Positions 36,936 to 46,516 of a stretch of DNA of 64,000 bases are shown piece after piece. The DNA comes from Pedobacter lusitanus. GTDB lineage: Bacteria > Bacteroidota > Bacteroidia > Sphingobacteriales > Sphingobacteriaceae. The stretch covers positions 4,092,001 to 4,156,000 of the forward strand of contig NZ_CP157278.1 of assembly GCF_040026395.1 (NCBI RefSeq), given 5' to 3'. A program made the position numbers and the translations under genes. The notes under the pieces were generated by a model. That model was given only the letters and a program-made list of their open reading frames with translations. It had not been told where the DNA came from and searched no databases. Positions within the stretch are counted from its first letter, which is position 1, and each line of letters starts with the position of its first letter.

Positions 36936-37910
36936 ATGAAAGGAAAATTATTTTTATTATTTATCAGTATTTGCTTCTTAGGGTGTGCAAAGTCAGATAA
37001 TCTTGACCCAAAGACTGATAAAAATTTGTTAACTAATACCAATAAAGTTAACCCCGCCGCTGTAAAAGCAATTGATCCGGTATTTTGTTTTTATAGTTCA
37101 TTGATAGATAGGCATTATTTCTCCACAAAAGAAAATCTTCCAAATCAACCGTATTTTCAGTCTTTTACCAGGCAAAATATTGTAGGTTACACCGGAGGGA
37201 GTGGGCCAAAGCTTACGATGTGGCGTAATAAGGCTACAGGAATCTACGTTCTCTCTACGCTTGAAAATGCAGTGGATATCAATGCAAACGAAAAAATAGA
37301 AGAGATGGGGCCAACTGCCAGTCCGACTGATAATGGAAGTTTTCCTGTCTATGAATATTATAGACAAAAGACCAATTCAAACTCTTTTTATTATACCAGA
37401 AATAAAGATGAATTGGGGGATGGGAAATATGGTTTTGTTTATAAGAGAATTGCTTTTTACCTCATTGACAGAATAAAACCGGATCCCAATCCTAATCAAT
37501 GGCCACAACCATTAAAGGAGGCATTTAATGGTCAGTTTATACATATGCTAGATTCCAAAAAAGTGTTTTTTATGCTTGAAGGCGAAGCAAGATATATTCA
37601 GAGCCAAGATACTTATAATGGAATATTTAATCAAAATGGTCTTATTTCACGTATTTATTTGCCCGATGAAAGTTATTTACAGGTAAAAAGAGGCAAGGAT
37701 CTGACTCCGGATTGTGACTTCAGGCGTGATATTACTACAAATAGGCTTTACTTACGAGAAGGCAATGTATTAATGCATATTAATGGATCCACTGTTATGA
37801 AAGTCTATAATTTTAATAAAAATGCGGTGCAGCATCAAATAAATGGAACAGCTGGTTATGTATTAGGACTGGAAATTAACAATTTTGGTAATCCATACTC
37901 ACCAAACTAA
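36936..37910 (+). CDS. Exported lipoprotein with DUF5648-like repeats
   Basis: A 324-residue protein with the signal MKGKLFLLFISICFLGC and lipobox Cys17. Two segments, PVFCFYSSLIDRHYFSTKEN and PVYEYYRQKTNSNSFYYTRN, resemble the aromatic repeat of DUF5648, often found in secreted lectin-like or hydrolase-associated proteins. No catalytic site is visible. It is flanked by related hairpins on both sides and preceded by a palindromic operator, so it is probably a regulated single-gene unit. The function is unknown. Confidence 0.8.
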   Translation: MKGKLFLLFISICFLGCAKSDNLDPKTDKNLLTNTNKVNPAAVKAIDPVFCFYSSLIDRHYFSTKENLPNQPYFQSFTRQNIVGYTGGSGPKLTMWRNKATGIYVLSTLENAVDINANEKIEEMGPTASPTDNGSFPVYEYYRQKTNSNSFYYTRNKDELGDGKYGFVYKRIAFYLIDRIKPDPNPNQWPQPLKEAFNGQFIHMLDSKKVFFMLEGEARYIQSQDTYNGIFNQNGLISRIYLPDESYLQVKRGKDLTPDCDFRRDITTNRLYLREGNVLMHINGSTVMKVYNFNKNAVQHQINGTAGYVLGLEINNFGNPYSPN

Positions 37911-37957
37911 CCTCCTTAAGGTTTTGGAGTTAAGATTTTTCAAAATATAAGCTGAAC

Positions 37958-38011
37958 AATATAAATAACAACTAACCCACCTGAATAGGTGGGTTAGTTG
38001 TTATTTATATT
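37958..38011. terminator. Bidirectional terminator with 25-bp perfect arms
   Basis: Arms 37958-37982 and 37987-38011 are exact complements (inner part CTAACCCACCT / AGGTGGGTTAG) around GAAT. It lies between the convergent lipoprotein and chitinase genes and overlaps the chitinase stop. Confidence 0.85.
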
Positions 38012-39524
38012 AACTAGCGCAGTTCTCCACAAACTCCCATGGGCCCCATTGGTTGGCTTCAGGTAATTCGTTTGGATTCACATACCACTTATTCTTGTAT
38101 ATTTTCTTATTGTAAAAAACTTTTGTACCAGTTGTCGGATAAGGTATCGCTGCATTATAAGCAGCTATTCCACAACCTCCGGTACCTGGATTGGTCGGGT
38201 TAGTCGGATTGGTTGGATCGGTAGGAATAACCGGTATCTCGTTTTTGTAATCAAAAGCGTTTGCCAAAGCTGCAGTCGTAGTTTGTCCGTTTAATACTTT
38301 TTTAGCTACATTCAGATAAGTTACACCAGTATAATTGGTTCCTTTAGCAGATAACAGATTCAGGTTCCAGATCATAATACCATCATTCTTACCAGCTCTG
38401 CTTTGTGTACCCCCATCATGAATATATTTTGCCAAATCAGCTTCGAACTGAGGAGTATGCTCAAAATATGGTCCCCATGGTTCGTTTGGTACATGCGTAC
38501 CATGTGCCAGCTGGAAGCCATAAATGTTAGCATAATAAGCATAAGAATCGTACATGAGTTTACGGTTAGGCGCTGCACCTATATTATAAGCCTGATAAGC
38601 AATAATATCCAGCTTATCCCCGGCAGCTTTGATTACCGGTATCATAGCACCAGTTGAACTGAAGCCAAATAAGCTAATGCTTTTTGTGCCATCGGTAGCG
38701 CTGTACAGGTAACTGTCTGATTCTCCGGTTACTGTGTTGCGTTTGCTGTAGGCAAATGGAGAGGCAGCGTCATCATTGTTTAATCCACCCATTGCTCCTG
38801 ATCCTACCGGGGCTGTCGCGATAATGTATCCTGCAGATTTTGGCATTAGTTTTCTGGATTCGGTAATGAATCTGGTCAGATAGGCTACATTGGCTGCATT
38901 TCCTGATTCGCTGAAGCTGCCGTTGGGCTCAAAGTCCCAGTCAATACCTCCAAAGCCAATATCATCTACCAGATCTTTGATCTGCTGGTAGTTAATATCG
39001 TTGAAGTTTTCCTGGGCCCTCCAGTAGGTTTCGCCGCCTAAAGATAAAATCACTGTAATACCACGTTGTTTCAGGATTCCAACTGCACGTTTTAACATCA
39101 GCCCTCCTTGCGTTGCCTGATAACATTCTAACCCGGTATTAGCTGTAGAGATGTCATAAGAGCCTTTTATGTATTTCAGGTTAGGTTTCGCAAAAGCAAA
39201 AAATACGTGAGTTACCGCAGTTGGTAATGTTGTAAAAGCACTTTTGCCATCCTCATTCAGCCATCCTTCAGTCCAGCTGGGATAGTAGCCAATGGTAATT
39301 GGTTTACTCAGGCTCGGGTTGGCATTACGTTCCAGGTTAACCTGAGTAATTTTCGAATTACTTAATGACTGATTACCGGATTGCGGAATTTCATTCTCTG
39401 ATTTCTTACAGGAAGAAAAAGCGGTTAATAGAAATAAACCGGCAGCAGTGCTCTTTTTGAAGAAATTGTACAATTTCTTTCCAGATGACAAATTTTTGTC
39501 ATCTGTTGATAAATGTTGTTTCAT
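38010..39524 (-). CDS. GH18 chitinase, lipoprotein with C-terminal chitin-binding module
   Basis: A 504-residue protein. The signal ends in FLLTAFSSC (lipobox Cys39). The GH18 barrel shows SLGG (161-164) and the catalytic strand FGGIDWDFE (191-199), with the acid Glu199. The first Asp of the usual DGxDxDxE is Gly here. A Pro/Thr linker (IPTDPTNPTNPTNPG) leads to a C-terminal CBM5/12-like module with aromatic residues (YNKKIYKNKWYVNP, WGPWEFV). It would hydrolyse chitin or a related GlcNAc polymer at the cell surface. Confidence 0.9.
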   Translation of the reverse strand: MKQHLSTDDKNLSSGKKLYNFFKKSTAAGLFLLTAFSSCKKSENEIPQSGNQSLSNSKITQVNLERNANPSLSKPITIGYYPSWTEGWLNEDGKSAFTTLPTAVTHVFFAFAKPNLKYIKGSYDISTANTGLECYQATQGGLMLKRAVGILKQRGITVILSLGGETYWRAQENFNDINYQQIKDLVDDIGFGGIDWDFEPNGSFSESGNAANVAYLTRFITESRKLMPKSAGYIIATAPVGSGAMGGLNNDDAASPFAYSKRNTVTGESDSYLYSATDGTKSISLFGFSSTGAMIPVIKAAGDKLDIIAYQAYNIGAAPNRKLMYDSYAYYANIYGFQLAHGTHVPNEPWGPYFEHTPQFEADLAKYIHDGGTQSRAGKNDGIMIWNLNLLSAKGTNYTGVTYLNVAKKVLNGQTTTAALANAFDYKNEIPVIPTDPTNPTNPTNPGTGGCGIAAYNAAIPYPTTGTKVFYNKKIYKNKWYVNPNELPEANQWGPWEFVENCAS

Positions 39525-40085
39525 AGGGTTAGGTTTTTAAGTTAATATCAAAAATAACATTGCAAATAATAATCGCAAGTTTAATTGTAACAATTTCGAG
39601 ATAAATTTGATTTTGTTATTTATTTGGAATCTATTTTTCTTTATGAGATAATATAAATGCCTTATTGTGCCAGATACACTTAATAATTTAATTGTTTAAC
39701 ATGTCTTATTATCAGTTATTTATGCTGGTGTTTGTTGTTTTGTTGCTTTATAAATAAAAGGAATGTTCTCTTGTGATTGTTAAAGGTCTTTCTATTGGAA
39801 ATATTATTGCTTTTTCGCCACGATGAGTTTCCTGACATCAGTAAACTGTATTTTTCGATCTTCCGGGAGATCATAAAAGATCTTTTTGAAGATCATGATC
39901 AGCTCTTTTCCTGCAATTTAAAATGTCGCTTTGTTTTAAGAAATTTTTAAGGCATCTTTCTACCACGTATAACACACAAAATCAGACCAATGAAACCATC
40001 ATGTGCAGCGGTGTATAAACCGGAATGAACAGAAACCAGGTAGTACATGATAGCTTCATCTCCATTAAAAAACAATTATATACCT
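39525..40085. other. Gene-poor stretch between the chitinase and fucosidase genes
   Basis: About 560 bases without a convincing gene. One short minus-strand frame (39804-39896, 30 residues, with DLPEDRKIQFTDVRKLIVAKK) reads like a protein C-terminus and might be a remnant, but I cannot assign it. GATC-containing small inverted repeats occur around 39856-39900. Divergent promoters of the two flanking genes should lie here; no strong box was seen. Confidence 0.4.
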
Positions 40086-41141
40086 ATGAAAAAAATAGTA
40101 TTGATCATTCTTGCCAGTATTTTATCGGGCACGTTATCTGCACAGGAACAGGCCCTGATGCCAGTTGCATCTTTAAAACCTGGTAAATATCAGCTGGAAC
40201 AGATAAAACGCAAATACGGCATGTTCATACACTTCAGCATTAATACATTTAACGATGTAGAATGGTCTGATGGCAGTTTACCGGCATCTTCCTATCAACC
40301 GACAGCTATTGATGCAGAACAATGGGTTAAAACAGCGAAAGATGCAGGGATGAAGTATGTGATACTGGTCACCAAGCATCACGATGGCTTTTGTTTATGG
40401 GATAGCAAATATACGGAGTATGATGTGGCTAACTCCGGAAACAAGACCAATGTTATAGAAGCCGTTGCAAAAGCATGTAACAAGTATAATATTGGTTTGG
40501 GGATCTACTATTCATTATGGGACAGACATCAGAATCCGGACACTAAAAATGCAGCTTCAGACCAGGCTTATAATAAATTTATGCTGGGACAGCTTAATGA
40601 GCTGATTGATATTGCTCAGCAGAATAAGACCAGAATAGTTGAGTTCTGGTTTGACGGCGGATGGGAAAAGCAGAATTCCAGATGGCCGGTTCAGGATATT
40701 TATCAGGCAATTAAGGTTAGAGAACCGCAGTGTCAGATCGGTATTAACTGGTCAATTGGTGCTCCGGGAAATTCTGATCAGCATCTGGTTTTACCAGAGC
40801 AGCAGAAAGAAGGTTATCCGATACGTTATTTCCCGGGTGATTTCAGACTCGGAGACCCTTATTTGCCGGCCAGTCCTGACCCTAAAATATTTACTCATGA
40901 AGGGAAACAATATTACATGCCCTGGGAGTCTACTGTATGTATCAGTGAGAAATGGTTTTATAATACAAAAGATACCGTGTTCAAATCAATTACTCAACTG
41001 GTTGCAGATTATAAAAGAGCAACCGCCCAGGATAATATCCTGATTCTGAATACTCCGCCGGGCAGAGATGGTAAGATCAGACAAAAGGATATTGAAATAT
41101 TAACAGCAATAAAAAAACGATTGCAGAATGATAATCAGTAA
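40086..41141 (+). CDS. GH29 alpha-L-fucosidase
   Basis: Start at ATG 40086 gives a Sec signal MKKIVLIILASILSGTLSAQ. An earlier ATG at 40047 adds an unlikely extension. Of 351 residues, the barrel contains KYGMFIHFSINTF, VTKHHDGFCLWDS (HHDGF 98-102) and FWFDGGWE, with Asp190 the candidate retaining nucleophile. GH29 enzymes remove alpha-L-fucose from glycans in the periplasm. It is shorter than fucosidases with C-terminal beta-sandwich domains, so it is a minimal catalytic form. The thiolase gene follows 30 bases later, without an obvious pathway link. Confidence 0.88.
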   Translation: MKKIVLIILASILSGTLSAQEQALMPVASLKPGKYQLEQIKRKYGMFIHFSINTFNDVEWSDGSLPASSYQPTAIDAEQWVKTAKDAGMKYVILVTKHHDGFCLWDSKYTEYDVANSGNKTNVIEAVAKACNKYNIGLGIYYSLWDRHQNPDTKNAASDQAYNKFMLGQLNELIDIAQQNKTRIVEFWFDGGWEKQNSRWPVQDIYQAIKVREPQCQIGINWSIGAPGNSDQHLVLPEQQKEGYPIRYFPGDFRLGDPYLPASPDPKIFTHEGKQYYMPWESTVCISEKWFYNTKDTVFKSITQLVADYKRATAQDNILILNTPPGRDGKIRQKDIEILTAIKKRLQNDNQ

Positions 41142-41171
41142 ATTTATTATTCAATAACCCGAAATCAGGAT

Positions 41172-42452
41172 ATGCTGGGAAATCATCAATCAAGGAAAGT
41201 CGCGATAGTGGGATACAATCGCATTCCATTTGCACGTCACAATACTTTTTATACTCAGGCGAGTAACAAGGATATGTTTACTGCTGCACTGAATGGTTTG
41301 ATCGAAAGGTATCATTTACAGGGGCAGCTGATAGGAGAGGTCGCCGGTGGTGCCGTGATTAAACACAGTACCCAGCTGAATTTAACCAGGGAATGTGTGA
41401 TGGATTCTTCGCTTGATCAGCGAACGCCGGCATGTGATCTTCAGCAGGCATGTAATACAGGTATAGAAACGGCAATTTACATTGCCAATAAAATTGCGCT
41501 GGGTCAGATTGATGCGGGTATAGCCGGCGGGGTTGATTCTGCCAGTGATGCGCCGCTGGTATTAGGAGAAAAACTGCGTAAAATACTGCTGGCAGCGCGC
41601 CGGGCAAAAACATTCGGACAAAGATTAACCGAGTTTTCTAAAATCAGATTTAAGGATTTTACTCCGGTTGCGCCAATGAATATGGAACCCGGTACAGGCT
41701 TATCTATGGGGGAACATACGGAACTGACTGCTAAATACTATCATATTTCAAGAGAAGAGCAGGATCTGTTTGCTTTAAAAAGCCATCAAAAACTAGCTCT
41801 GGCCTACGACCGTGGCTTTTTTGATGATATGCTAAGTCCTTATCTGGGTTTAGCCCTGGATAACAATATGCGCAGAGATACCAGCCTGGAAAAACTGGCA
41901 AAATTAAAACCTGCCTTTGATAAACAGGATGGATCGCTTACCGCAGGTAATTCCTCTCCCCTTACTGATGGGGCATCCTGTCTTTTGCTGGCCAGCGAAG
42001 AATGGGCTGCCGAGCGTGGATTGCCGGTTCTGGCTTATATCACTTTTGCAGAAGTTACTGGTATTGAATATCTGAAGCAAAAGCAAAACCTGTTGTTAGC
42101 GCCGGTTTACGCAGCGGCTGATATGCTGAAAAAAGCAGAGCTGACTTTACAGGATTTTGATTTTTATGAAATCCATGAAGCTTTTGCTGCACAGGTACTG
42201 GCTATTCTTAAAATATGGGAAAGTCCTGAATTAATCCGAGAATTCGGATTCAGTGAAGCTTTCGGCAAAATTGATGCAAATAAATTAAATGTAAACGGAA
42301 GCAGCATCGCCACCGGGCACCCATTTGCTGCTACCGGCGGACGTGTCCTGGCCACACTGGCTAAATTATTAGCCGAAAAAGGTAGTGGCAGAGGTTTTCT
42401 TTCTGTATGTGCAGCGGGCGGTATGGGTGCTACAGTAATTTTAGAAAGATAA
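41172..42452 (+). CDS. Acetyl-CoA C-acyltransferase (thiolase)
   Basis: A 426-residue protein. The nucleophile Cys94 lies in LQQACNTGIE, the His in GHPFAATGGR (His383) and the second Cys in SVCAAGGMGA (Cys413), all three thiolase signatures. The length and the NVNGSSIATGHP variant resemble FadI-type thiolases of fatty-acid oxidation. It has no adjacent fad partner, so its acyl-chain preference is unknown. It is same-strand with the fucosidase gene and convergent with the glycoside hydrolase gene (7-base gap). Confidence 0.92.
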   Translation: MLGNHQSRKVAIVGYNRIPFARHNTFYTQASNKDMFTAALNGLIERYHLQGQLIGEVAGGAVIKHSTQLNLTRECVMDSSLDQRTPACDLQQACNTGIETAIYIANKIALGQIDAGIAGGVDSASDAPLVLGEKLRKILLAARRAKTFGQRLTEFSKIRFKDFTPVAPMNMEPGTGLSMGEHTELTAKYYHISREEQDLFALKSHQKLALAYDRGFFDDMLSPYLGLALDNNMRRDTSLEKLAKLKPAFDKQDGSLTAGNSSPLTDGASCLLLASEEWAAERGLPVLAYITFAEVTGIEYLKQKQNLLLAPVYAAADMLKKAELTLQDFDFYEIHEAFAAQVLAILKIWESPELIREFGFSEAFGKIDANKLNVNGSSIATGHPFAATGGRVLATLAKLLAEKGSGRGFLSVCAAGGMGATVILER

Positions 42453-42459
42453 ACGTCAG

Positions 42460-44664
42460 TTATTCGATAACCAGCCAGGTATAACTGTTGGCCGGTATGG
42501 TTACTTCATAAATGACATTATGGTTGTTGTCCAGTTTATATGACTTGCTTTTTCCTTCTTTTTCTCTTATATCAGCCTGAACAGTAAGACCTGTATAATA
42601 AAGAGGCAGGGTAATTTTTTGTGTCACGGCCTCAGCTGAAGGATTGAACAACATGGCGAGGCCTTTTTCTTTATTATCCGGATTAACATGCAGAATGCCA
42701 TCCCAATCCCTGCCGTCAGGTCTGCGCAGATGTATGATGTCTGAGTTCAGAATAGTTCGATACTTTTTATACCAGTTGACTACCCGGATCACCAGTGCTT
42801 TTGTTTCTTCTGTATCATATAGTCTGGGGCCACGGTAACAGGCCTGTATACCAGCACCGTAATATTGCATCATGAGTTGTTCATAGGAATCTCTGTGATC
42901 TGTCAGCGGTTCTAAAGTGGCTGCTGCTCCTCCTCCATGATATTGGGTTAAAGGAACAAAACCCCAGCTCATGGAAGGTGTTTTTTCCCAGGTGCCGTCA
43001 TAAATATTCTGGCGGTTTAAGATAACCTGTTGTTCTCTTGGCAGACTAAAGTTCACTTCTCTGTATCCCAGAGCTATTTTATTAGTTCCATCCAGAAAAT
43101 ACCAGTCTGGCGCATTGACATAAACGCCGTTCTCATTACACCAGCGATATAATCCTTTCTGCAGCTCCATTTGTGCCCATTGAGAATCATCTAAACCCTG
43201 ATGACCGGGATGTTTGGTTGAAGCGCAGAGATCACCCGGATAAGGGCCGTCATTCTCAAATATATCCATCCCGGTTTTTTTGATAAATTGTTTGATTTTA
43301 CCCAGATAAGCCAGACCCCAGTTTGAGCCCAGGCAGGGTGCAGAAGAAAATTGTGCATGTACATCTGCTTTTCCGGTTTTAGGATCAATGACATCTTCAT
43401 CATCATTGATGCGTCTGCTGGAAAATAACGAATATCCACCCATCAGAATACCTTTACTGTGGGCATAGTCAACCAGTTTTTTAATCCCGGCTATATTTTC
43501 AGCAGACAGATCTTCCATATCCAGGCCACTTCCAAAACTCAGGATAATAGCCTCATATCCGGTCTCTGCACACTGATCAATAGCTTTTTTAACCACTTCA
43601 GATTTAACAGAGACCAGATGCATAAAGATTGGGTTTTCTGTTGACCATGGCGCAATCTTACGGTACATCATGCGCTGTGCCAGACCATTTCTGTCTCTGT
43701 CATAACTATCAAGCAGCAGTTCATTTGTCCTGATAGACTTAAATTCAGCTCCCGGTTTCAGTTCAATACCCGGACCAATCGGAGGGTAAACTTCCAGCAG
43801 ACAGGGCGTTTTATAACCGTAATTAACCTGTGAGGTATATGTTGAATCTGTATTCCAGTGTGTGGTTTGATCCGACAAACGGGCATTCATAGAGTTATTG
43901 AAGGCATAATTACTCTCTATATAAATTCCGTGAGGTCTTTTCATCTCAAGTGGATTTCCGTCTACTGTGGACTCTTCTTCATGTGCTGCTATAACCTCAT
44001 TGATAACTTTGTTTAGTTTAATGGTTCCCCTGCTTTTATTTTCGACGCTCAGCCATTTACACATCAGCGGAATGCCATCATATAATTCATAATTTATATT
44101 CACCCTGATACCTTTCAGTGCCGGCAAAGCCGATTCAAAAGAGAAGGTGAGCATTTTCCCCGCAGGTTGTTTTTTATTGGAAGCCCATTCGTTTACAGCG
44201 GGCTTCCAGTTAACATGAGGCTCAACAGGACTGATCTTCCAGGATTTATACCGGAAGTCAGTATTGCCGGCAGTTAATTCATCCAGCCAGCTGCTCAGCA
44301 GATATGCTTTTTGTTTTTGACCGCGTAATCCGCCAATAGCGTATATCTGACCATCAATGGTTAAATTGGCTTCCGGACTAACCGCTCTGATTAACTGCTG
44401 ATCGTTACTTAGATTGCTGAAATCAATGCAGGCCAGATTTGGCTGCAAACGGAAAGACCTTTTTACCAGTCCGTTAGAGAAAATAATGTCTTTATTGTTT
44501 GCGCTGCGGTATAATTGTGCTTTTTTTTCGGAACTGTTGATGAGCCAGTCTTGTTTTTTAACTGGTTCTTCTGTTTTTTTCCATACTGGCAGTGTGGTTA
44601 TTTTATCTTGTGCAAAAAGGTAACTGGTCTGAAATAACAATAAAATTGCTAATATTTTTCTCAT
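42460..44664 (-). CDS. Putative secreted glycoside hydrolase (GH36/clan-D-like barrel)
   Basis: A 734-residue protein with the signal MRKILAILLLFQTSYLFAQ. The N-terminal half is beta-rich (substrate-binding sandwich-like). The middle has barrel-like strands (YEAIILSFGSG, HSKGILMGGYSLFSS, MDIFENDGPYPGD) with an Asp in ENDGPY that could be catalytic, and the C-terminus is an all-beta tail. The arrangement resembles alpha-galactosidase-type enzymes, but I do not recognise a specific family. It is likely periplasmic glycan degradation, in keeping with the neighbouring fucosidase. Confidence 0.65.
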   Translation of the reverse strand: MRKILAILLLFQTSYLFAQDKITTLPVWKKTEEPVKKQDWLINSSEKKAQLYRSANNKDIIFSNGLVKRSFRLQPNLACIDFSNLSNDQQLIRAVSPEANLTIDGQIYAIGGLRGQKQKAYLLSSWLDELTAGNTDFRYKSWKISPVEPHVNWKPAVNEWASNKKQPAGKMLTFSFESALPALKGIRVNINYELYDGIPLMCKWLSVENKSRGTIKLNKVINEVIAAHEEESTVDGNPLEMKRPHGIYIESNYAFNNSMNARLSDQTTHWNTDSTYTSQVNYGYKTPCLLEVYPPIGPGIELKPGAEFKSIRTNELLLDSYDRDRNGLAQRMMYRKIAPWSTENPIFMHLVSVKSEVVKKAIDQCAETGYEAIILSFGSGLDMEDLSAENIAGIKKLVDYAHSKGILMGGYSLFSSRRINDDEDVIDPKTGKADVHAQFSSAPCLGSNWGLAYLGKIKQFIKKTGMDIFENDGPYPGDLCASTKHPGHQGLDDSQWAQMELQKGLYRWCNENGVYVNAPDWYFLDGTNKIALGYREVNFSLPREQQVILNRQNIYDGTWEKTPSMSWGFVPLTQYHGGGAAATLEPLTDHRDSYEQLMMQYYGAGIQACYRGPRLYDTEETKALVIRVVNWYKKYRTILNSDIIHLRRPDGRDWDGILHVNPDNKEKGLAMLFNPSAEAVTQKITLPLYYTGLTVQADIREKEGKSKSYKLDNNHNVIYEVTIPANSYTWLVIE

Positions 44665-44776
44665 GTTTAAATGTGGTTATCTGACTAATATAGAGAGATA
44701 AATTAAGAAAAAAATACGCTTTATTTTTCGGGGGAAATAAAAATGATTTAGCTATATCTATTTGATTGAATGTGTA

Positions 44777-45211
44777 TTAAATTATTTTTTTTTCAGGTTG
44801 TGATTCATTGAATACTGCAATTCCGACTGCTAAAAATGCCAGGTCTTTTACAATGAAAAAATCTGTTACCGGAACACCATCCATCAGTTTCCATATCCCC
44901 GGGGTACTGATTAAAAAACTCAGAGTAGAAGAGAATATAATTATGGTTAGCAGGCCTGCAATTTTTCCGGCTTTTGCACTTCGGAAAGAAAAGATCAGCA
45001 ATACAGCAGTGACAATTTCAAAGATGCCTATCATTATAGAAGCCGCCTGTACAGAGACAATTTTGTAAAGCCAGCTCATTAACCAGCTGTTCTCTACCAG
45101 AGGTTTAATAGCTTTTGCTTCTGATGGGGTAAATTTTAATAGGCCAATCCATATTAACACAATGATAGTTGCGATTACGCCTGTTGCGTATCCTGATTTA
45201 TTTGTTTTCAT
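44777..45211 (-). CDS. DUF417 / YkgB (RclC-like) membrane protein
   Basis: Start at ATG 45211 (MKTNKSGYATGVIATI, 144 residues), because the upstream extension to 45289 is not conserved-looking. Four hydrophobic segments and the motif LIWIGLLKFTPSEAKAIKPLVENS are typical of DUF417 proteins. E. coli RclC of this family belongs to the reactive-chlorine response. Whether that applies here is unknown. It is monocistronic. Confidence 0.85.
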   Translation of the reverse strand: MKTNKSGYATGVIATIIVLIWIGLLKFTPSEAKAIKPLVENSWLMSWLYKIVSVQAASIMIGIFEIVTAVLLIFSFRSAKAGKIAGLLTIIIFSSTLSFLISTPGIWKLMDGVPVTDFFIVKDLAFLAVGIAVFNESQPEKKII

Positions 45212-45383
45212 ACCCCTTTGTCGTGAGGTGGGCTCAAACCTTACAATGGATTTAAAAAAAATAAAGGAAATATTAATAATGATGGTCAAAGGGTCTCAGA
45301 TGACCATCGCTGTTAAGAATATAAAATAGAGCAGGTATGGGAAGAGTTAAAGGAGAGGTGTTTAAGGAATGTTTGTGTTCGGA

Positions 45384-45432
45384 GTTGGTATAGGGTTGGT
45401 ATACCCCTGGGGTATACCAACCCTATACCAAC
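45384..45432. repeat. Large perfect palindrome (24-bp arms, 1-bp centre)
   Basis: The left arm 45384-45407 and right arm 45409-45432 are exact complements around a single T. Each arm is itself two tandem copies of GTTGGTATA-type units. It lies between the DUF417 gene and the oxidoreductase gene, both on the minus strand. It has no T-run, so it is not an ordinary terminator. It may be a REP-like mobile palindrome or a protein site. The rest of 45212-45488 shows nothing else. Confidence 0.9.
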
Positions 45433-45488
45433 CTGCATCTCTGAGTCACCCGTTATAACCCTGAAACTGTTACCTCTCCAATAGCCAG

Positions 45489-46424
45489 TTAAATAGTAAC
45501 TACTATTTTTCCAACAGTTCTTCCGGATTCTATGGCTGAATGTGCTTCTTTCATTCGTTCAAACGGATAGGTTTCAGATACATGTGCTTTGATAATTCCT
45601 TTTTCGAGTAAATCAGCTATTTGCTGCAGATCTGTTCCGTTAGACTCTACCATAATGAAATAACCATTGATGCCTTTTGCCGTCGCCTTGGCTGTCACTT
45701 CTTCTCTGAAACCTGAAGGAATACTAATGATTGTACCGCCCGTTTTAATGACCTCTAATGAGCGATCTATGTTGTCGCCACCAATGGCGTCCAGTACAAA
45801 GTCAATAGCGCCTGTAGCCTCGTGGAGGGGCTGGCTGGTATAATCAATGTGCTCATCTGCACCTAACTCCATTATAAAGTCTTTATTCTTTGCGGATGAT
45901 GTTCCGATCACATAAGATCCGATATGTCTGGCTATCTGTACGGCAAAATGACCTACGCCACCTGCAGCAGCATGGATCAGCACTTTATCTGCAGCTTTGA
46001 TTTTTGCATGGCTAACCAGTGCCTGCCATGCAGTTAATGCTGCAAGAGTGGCTGCTGCAGCTTCCTCATGAGAAATGTTTTTTGGTTTTAAAGCAAGGTG
46101 AGAAGCGGGTGCTGCCACATATTCGGCATAAGCTTTTCCATGACCCGGGAAATTGACCATTCCAAAAACTTCATCCCCGGTTTTAAACTTTGACGATTTG
46201 GATGCTGTAACTACACCCGAAACATCCCAGCCCAGGATAATTGGTGGCTGTTCTGCTAATTTAGGATATAATCCATTTCCTTTTCTGACTTTTGTGTCTA
46301 CGGGATTAATACTGATAGCTTTAACTTGTATAAGTACTTCATCTTCAGTAATCTCAGGGACAGGTAGTGTGGTGTATGCCAGTTTATTTACATCGCCGGC
46401 CTCTGTTAGAATTATTGCGTTCAT
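45489..46424 (-). CDS. NADP-dependent zinc-type alcohol dehydrogenase / quinone oxidoreductase
   Basis: A 311-residue medium-chain dehydrogenase/reductase. It has the GroES-like N-terminal half (EVLIQVKAISINPVDTKVR, GWDVSGVV) and the Rossmann fold with the AAAGGVGHFAVQIA loop. It lacks the structural zinc cysteines, so it fits the quinone oxidoreductase branch. It is divergent from the AraC-family regulator at 46517, which may control it. Confidence 0.9.
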   Translation of the reverse strand: MNAIILTEAGDVNKLAYTTLPVPEITEDEVLIQVKAISINPVDTKVRKGNGLYPKLAEQPPIILGWDVSGVVTASKSSKFKTGDEVFGMVNFPGHGKAYAEYVAAPASHLALKPKNISHEEAAAATLAALTAWQALVSHAKIKAADKVLIHAAAGGVGHFAVQIARHIGSYVIGTSSAKNKDFIMELGADEHIDYTSQPLHEATGAIDFVLDAIGGDNIDRSLEVIKTGGTIISIPSGFREEVTAKATAKGINGYFIMVESNGTDLQQIADLLEKGIIKAHVSETYPFERMKEAHSAIESGRTVGKIVVTI

Positions 46425-46504
46425 TTTTTTCTCTTTTTAAATTTGTAACGCAAAATTGTACTTATTTTCTGGTGATTTTACGGTATAAATTTTCCTTATT
46501 TCGG

Positions 46505-46512
46505 TATATTTG
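46505..46512 (+). promoter_or_regulatory. -7 box just before the AraC start codon
   Basis: TATATTTG matches the consensus exactly and ends five bases before ATG 46517. The implied transcript would start at or within a base or two of the ATG, predicting a leaderless or nearly leaderless mRNA. Confidence 0.55.
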
Positions 46513-46516
46513 CCGC

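Noticed and set aside
46367..46516. Longer AraC-family start at 46367
   Set aside because: The extension overlaps the divergent oxidoreductase gene and the -7 box, and its residues do not look like an AraC sensing domain.
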